From: Ceratodon purpureus
Lineage: Eukaryota > Streptophyta > Bryopsida > Pseudoditrichales > Ditrichaceae
NCBI GenBank assembly: GCA_014871385.1
Contig: CM026430.1
Span: 17,405,933 to 17,469,932, forward strand
DNA: 64,000 nucleotides
Direction of reading: 5' to 3'
Position 1 is the stretch's first letter; each line of letters opens with the position of its first letter. The position numbers and the translations under genes were made by a program. The notes under the pieces are model-generated. The model ran no database searches. It saw only the letters and a program-made list of their open reading frames with translations, and was not told the origin of the DNA. Positions 58,737 through 64,000 of this stretch are shown here, piece after piece.

Positions 58737-61700
58737 TCACCGCCTCGGTTCAGCACGCGACTTTCCCTCAAAGAATTCTCCTAGCATTCGTTCTAAATCC
58801 TCAGGAGTGTAGCGGATGTACTTTCCTTTGCTTCTGTCACTTTCAATGATAGAGCTGCAATCAGGAAAATAAATTTAATCAGACATGTTCTTAACAAGTC
58901 CATGAGATATCTTACGTGCTTATTCACATTGAACAAAAATTGTTCCGAAGATGAGGCATTGGTCTGAACTTCTGTGGAGGATAAGCACAATTGATGAATC
59001 AAAGAAGATAGGAGCACTTAGAGGCCGCACATCTAAAAAATCAGAAATGTGTATTACCTGTAGCGCTTTAAGAATGACCGATACGCTGGTAACAGCACCT
59101 CAGCAACCGCCAGCCGGACAGCTTCCCTGAGCTCAGTGTCTGGTATAGTCCACTGAGTTTGACGATTGTACAATTCCTCAAGTAGCAAGCTGAAATTCTT
59201 GAACCTGGTATAAAACAACCATAGGTCAGGTTCCCGATGCTCGGTGGTAGACTCCGACATGATCTCAGTACAAAAATACAAGTTCGTAACAGCGATAATG
59301 ACCATAATACAGTACTATTCTATGGAAATAGCCTTTGTATCATGGACCTCAAATCAGAAAGACAAGATTCATTAAAAGATGATTGTCCATGACAATCACA
59401 GAAAGTCTAGGCACGACGTCAACAGTTATAACGAGCTCAATTTGCATTCCAAAGAATTGACTTGCCTTTCTTTGATAGCAGATTTTGAAATACCACTACC
59501 ATCAGAAGACCCACCACTAAGTTGTCCACTTGAAGATGCAGACCCACTCAAATACGACAGGGCCTGCAAGGATAGAGGCAGCTCAAAATTAAAAACTTCA
59601 GAGAAATTTGCAAAATCCATGTAATGGTTCAAGCCCTCTAAGTATGTTCACCATAACAATAAGAAACAAGGTCGAAGAAGTGAAAGCAATAAAGAATGAT
59701 GTCCCATTGACAAGATCGATATTACAGAAAAATGAGATACAAAATGGTGGTCACCTTGCCCCAGGCAGCACGCTGATACGTATTTGCATGTTGCTGGACA
59801 ATACGTCGTTGTCTTTGAACCCAGTCATCTCCGAGTAGATCTTTAGCCTCTGACCTGTTAGAGAATAACATGTGTATGTCAGCGGAAAATTTCACATATA
59901 ATTAATAATAAATAGCCTCTTGTGCAACTTAGAAGGTTTAGGAGCGAAATACTATAAGGGAATGCCAACCATGATTATAATCAGTTGTTAGCAGCAACTA
60001 CGTCTCTGCATAAACCACTCCGTTTCCACTCAGATTTAATCATCATGAAACTAGGTAACATCTCGGACAAAAGAAAAAGCCACACATTTTGAAGTTTCAG
60101 TGCGAAGCTCAGTCCTAGATCCAGCGCATGCATATGATACCGGTACATTGGACAGCGATGACTTTGAAATTACTTACTTTCGTACAGAGCGGACCATGTA
60201 ATGTATATTATTCATGAGGAATAGCTGTGTCAGAGCAGGATCCCTGTATAATTTGGACTTCCCATCCAGATTAGTTTGCAGCACAAACATAATGCGCATT
60301 GTTGCTGCTGCCAAAGGTGAGGGGATATCGCCGGGTTGAGGTTGTCCACCTTCCAACAAATGGTTTAAAGTTTTTTGATAACTGCCATCACCACCACCCA
60401 CAAGGACCATGCAAACTGTTATACGGCATTTGCTCTGATCCATCAAAATGGTAGTCTGAAGTAGGATATACCACGTCATTGTGATGACAACAACAGCACT
60501 TGTGCAAGTAGATGAACAGCTAACAATAGAAGAAACAATGATAATCTAATACCGGATAAGGGATTTCCGAATGCACCTGAACCATAATACCTGAAAAGAA
60601 CATCCAAAAATTTGATAGAAGAAAATACTTACTCAAATAGAAACTTGACATAATTGATCACATAACTTGTGAGAGGGTGCACTGTTCCGTCCAAAACAGG
60701 AGTCTTAGTGGCATCTGTTGACACAGCATCTTCGAAATCACCAAAAGTATCTTTGGCTGTCTGAGCAAGACGATGTATCAAATCTTGTGCAGCTTGTCTA
60801 ATGCCAGTTGCAGACGTCGAAGAAAACACAATCTCTATCTGCAGATCACCAGGATATCCATTAGGACGAAGAGTCGGACCTATTTCAGACCTTGGCATAT
60901 AATGTCAGTAAGATTACAATACTGATGAAGTCAGACAGAAGCCTAAGTTCATACAAAGATTAACAGAAGTGATGAACGAAGCTCAACCTCTGGAAGCAGG
61001 TCATGCATGGTTTCATACATATCAAGTAGCACGAAGAGCTTCTCTGGCGACTTCTTGCTTCTCGCTATAGCTTCTCCAAAACTCAGGAGCATATGCACAC
61101 TGGAGTCGGCCACATCTGCAAAGCACTTCTCCCGGTGCGGATCCAGGTGGTACCATATCTGGTCACATAGTTTACGTTCCGCGGCAAATAATAGCTTCAC
61201 CTGAAATGGACATGTACATATGCATTGACAAAGAGCGAAAGATCATGCTCGGGACTATGCCCTCTTCTAACCTGAAGTAATCAACGCAATTAACAAGAGC
61301 AGATTCCTATCATCAGCAGCTGCTAATATTGACCACTACAGGATGTAGATTGTCGAATAAACAGAAAATGACTGTTCCTGAGAATTCACAGAAAATGCCA
61401 TTAAAACCTACAGATATCCGCATGTATTGAATCCAACTGCCAATCTTGACTTCCAGGGCTTCCCACTGCATCTTCTGCACATCCTCCTTGCTCAACTTCT
61501 CAACCCCAAGCGTTCTCAAACTTTGTTCCAAGGTCGAAGCCCTCACATCTCTTTTTCATGACAAGCAATATTTAGTAAGACAATAAGGTATCAAATCATA
61601 TACAAAACACTCAGGCAGGTAATGTTGCACCTCCGATTCCTCACCACCCAAGATTCTACCTAATCTCACCGGCTCATACAATCAGAATTTGGTATTCCAG

Positions 61701-63933
61701 TTGCAAATCACTACTATAAATACCTCGCTTCACATCCTGCCTCATTTCACAACCAATAATGAGTTCCTCGAAAGTCTCTCCGTCCCCCAATAAAAAGGTT
61801 GCCCATCGAAGAATACCTGTATATTTTGAGACACTGCGTATGATAGCCTGCAGCAACCAGCCTTTGAGCCATTTCACGAAGCTGTGGAACAACTCTTGGT
61901 GAAACCAGAACAGGAAGATCTAGAGGAACTTTAGCATTCCCATTAGAACCATCTGCCCTTCCTTCAACTCCCAGGTTCCCACCGTGTTTCCCAGAATTAG
62001 GTATCATCTCCTGTAGCCGCGCTGAATCAACAGGTTTGCTGAAAGATGGAAGCATTTGCAACTTTAACCTCACCAGCATATGTAGCATATCACGACTATA
62101 GCAACGTAAGAGTAAAAAGCAGAGTTGCGGACATCAGATTACTATGCAGGCACAGCAGACAACAGCCTCCACGTTGTCAATGCAGAGTCAGGAAGCGGAG
62201 AATCTCATGACAGATGATGTGTTGCTCGACGTTGTCAAAGAGAAAATGGAAAATGGTACCCAAAAGTTGATATTAATAACACAAAGCGCATGCTTAAAAT
62301 ATGTTTCTACACCACGTTCGACCCACCTCTGTTGGGTCAGAAGAGCTTTAAACTCATCTGCTAGACGATTCATGCCCTTGTTAAGTAGATTTCGAGCGTG
62401 ATTCAGGGCCCCATCGCTAGCCTTTAGACTACGATTCTGTGTAAAAAACTCCACATTATGCTGTAGCTGGTCCACAGCTGCTAAAAATCCGCCTAGGTCG
62501 TTGTTAGGGCCATTTAATACCTTGTTCTCCACCTTCATATACAAGACAAACATATGAGAGCTTCAACAAAACTGTTCAACCATACTTTTGAGTACGGAAT
62601 AATAAAGAATTGCCTCAGATAAAATCAGAAATTCAATCAAAAATCGATATGGAGTACAAAGCAGTCAGAGTATGAAAATAGGATTTTGCAGAAATGCCCA
62701 CCCATGGAGACACCAACACATACAAGACTACTAAACTTACTCAATGGCACTAAGGTAAGTACGTTAGCTATGTATAACAAAGTGATTGCGAAGAGAGTAG
62801 GTCCACCTGGCGGGAGACATCAAATTGCGTCAGCACGGATTCAGCTGCTTTCAGAGTATTGTCGATGTTTTCGTGTGCTTTTCTGAAAGCGTGTGTTCGT
62901 ACCTACAGGCAGAGAATGCACGAGCTAGAGTTAGACAAATATGCCAAGAATGAGGCAAGGAGTAAAAATTGGAGCATGACTAACCGAACAGGATTGAAAG
63001 ACCCAGGGTGCTAATCCAACATATGAATCATCAACAAAAGAAAGTACGACCAAAAGAAGAAGCTTCCACGACCAACCACACACATCCTGTACAAGTTCAT
63101 ACGACATGACTGCGGATTTAGCTAGGAACATCGTTCCAATTTAAGACAAAAATTACTCGTGGCCAGCCCTGCCAATAGACCACATCACATAATCTAACCC
63201 TATCTCGCAGTGATAACTTCTCACTTCCCTTCATACTACCATTTTCCCAGGTATCTTTGCAGAGAGATATTCGAATCAAACAGAGGAAGAACGGATTGGA
63301 GCAATGTGCGGCTATGCCAATAATAACGACAAGATCAATAACACTTGGCAAGTTCGAAAACATTTCATCTTTACTACTTTCGTGTTGCGCAAAATTTAAC
63401 GCAGGAATCTGAGAGCAATACAATGTGGGTGCCGTGGTGCCTGAAGGATCGAGCTGTGGTACGTCACAAATTACTTGGACAACAACTAGGAAGAATATGC
63501 TAGCTAGCGTACTGTCAGCGGATGTAGGGAAGGTGTAGAGCCAAGATGAATTGTAACTTTGCTGATTCTTTGATGGAGTAGGCAAAAACTAGAGCATGGC
63601 AACTAAATTGTGTACGTAGTTAGGGCTACAAATGAGATCTGAATGTGCGTCGGGACATTGTCATGGGCAAAGAAAAGGAAGGAGGAACACAATAAAGGAA
63701 ACTAACAACATAAAGGCAAGAAGAAACCAGGAGCATCACTGTAAGTAATTGTGGCAAAAGGAGGTGAGACAAACTTGAGTAGGCCGCATCGCGGTCTCCA
63801 AAGAAGAGAGCCGATTGTCGAAGGAGCCGAGAATGGAGATCATAGTTTCCGTCACACTCTGGCTCTTGCCCAGGCTTTCGCGCATGAACTGCGCACGGGC
63901 CCGCAGAATCTCGACCTCGCTTGCGGCCCCCAT
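58737..63933 (-). CDS. EXO70A1: Exocyst complex subunit EXO70, A1 type (about 635 aa)
   Basis: Twelve exons on the minus strand: 63933-63775, 62902-62807, 62532-62327, 62038-61817, 61550-61412, 61200-60988, 60838-60633, 60381-60178, 59854-59755, 59563-59466, 59204-59058 and 58854-58737. They sum to 1908 nt with matching phases. The N-terminus has ILGSFDNRLSSLETAMRPTQ and KAHENIDNTLKAAESVL. The Exo70 domain has LGVEKLSKEDVQKMQWEALE, MLLSFGEAIARSKKSPEKL, DGTVHPLTSYVINYVKFLF and FLMNNIHYMVRSVRKSEAKD. It ends in LAVAEVLLPAYRSFLKRY and PEDLERMLGEFFEGKSR. The length matches plant EXO70A1. The subunit tethers secretory vesicles at the plasma membrane through phosphoinositides and other exocyst subunits. 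The intron 59465-59205 has a GC donor (AG|gcaagt). The gene symbol is by family similarity. Confidence 0.95.
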
Positions 63934-64000
63934 TGCTGGCGTGGAGCCCGCGTTGCCCTGACGGTGTAACCGAAAGCACAAAGGCAACAAACTGACGGCT
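63934..64000 (-). other. EXO70 5' leader, to window edge
   Basis: Sequence upstream of the EXO70 start codon. The frame stays open upstream (a possible extension through GNAGSTPA), but the ATG at 63933 gives the usual family N-terminus. Confidence 0.5.

Noticed and set aside
60382..60519. EXO70 exon 8 starting at 60519
   Set aside because: Phase would fit, but it inserts about 45 residues foreign to the family. The acceptor at 60382 gives the conserved D-Y-Q-K-T-L start and the usual total length.

Overview
The window is nuclear DNA of a land plant. The evidence is short GT-AG introns, an EXO70A1-type exocyst subunit, an OVATE family protein, a tropinone-reductase-like SDR, an L1-type plant LINE, two CACTA elements and a giant Mutator-like element (MULE). 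The lineage cannot be fixed from sequence alone. A bryophyte or other seedless plant seems likely, but this is inference.

Region 1 (1-24675) is the most remarkable part: one giant MULE inserted inside a relative of itself. The inner element (4022-21825, about 17.8 kb) has terminal inverted repeats packed with GAGAGCG/GTGAGCG motifs and a perfect 9-bp target duplication (4013-4021 = 21826-21834). It landed in the methyltransferase-like exon of the outer element, whose right end is at 24675 and whose left end lies outside the window. The inner element carries five gene units: a small acidic protein with a SUMO-interacting-type motif (+, 5007-5459); a MULE transposase with SWIM finger (-, 5714-9408), broken by a 16-bp tandem duplication and an in-frame TAG; a basic protein ending in repeats that imitate the RNA polymerase II CTD (+, 10300-16066); an intact multi-exon protein joining a ParB-like domain to a beta-class DNA-methyltransferase-like domain (+, 16189-20169, about 1053 aa); and a small unknown gene (-, 20683-21054). 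A perfectly phased 31-copy array of a 117-bp unit lies inside the CTD-mimic gene. The outer element has the same CTD-mimic, ParB/methyltransferase and small genes, so independent parts of the system can be compared.

Region 2 (24676-37400) is a repeat graveyard. It holds a decayed LINE on the minus strand (about 26.1-35.8 kb), invaded by a CACTA element (28323-30744, TSD agg), a MITE-like element and a short poly(A) retroposon, followed by simple repeats.

Region 3 (37.4-42 kb) holds two convergent host genes: an ankyrin-repeat protein (+) and a tropinone-reductase-like SDR (-).

Region 4 (42-64 kb) is AT-rich. It has a second CACTA element (44881-46799, TSD cat) containing a 43-nt G tract, a five-exon OVATE family gene (-, 49568-52303), a MITE-like element (56192-56468) and a 12-exon EXO70 gene (-, 58737-63933). 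All exon joins given were worked out by eye from phase, splice signals and, where available, the second element copy.
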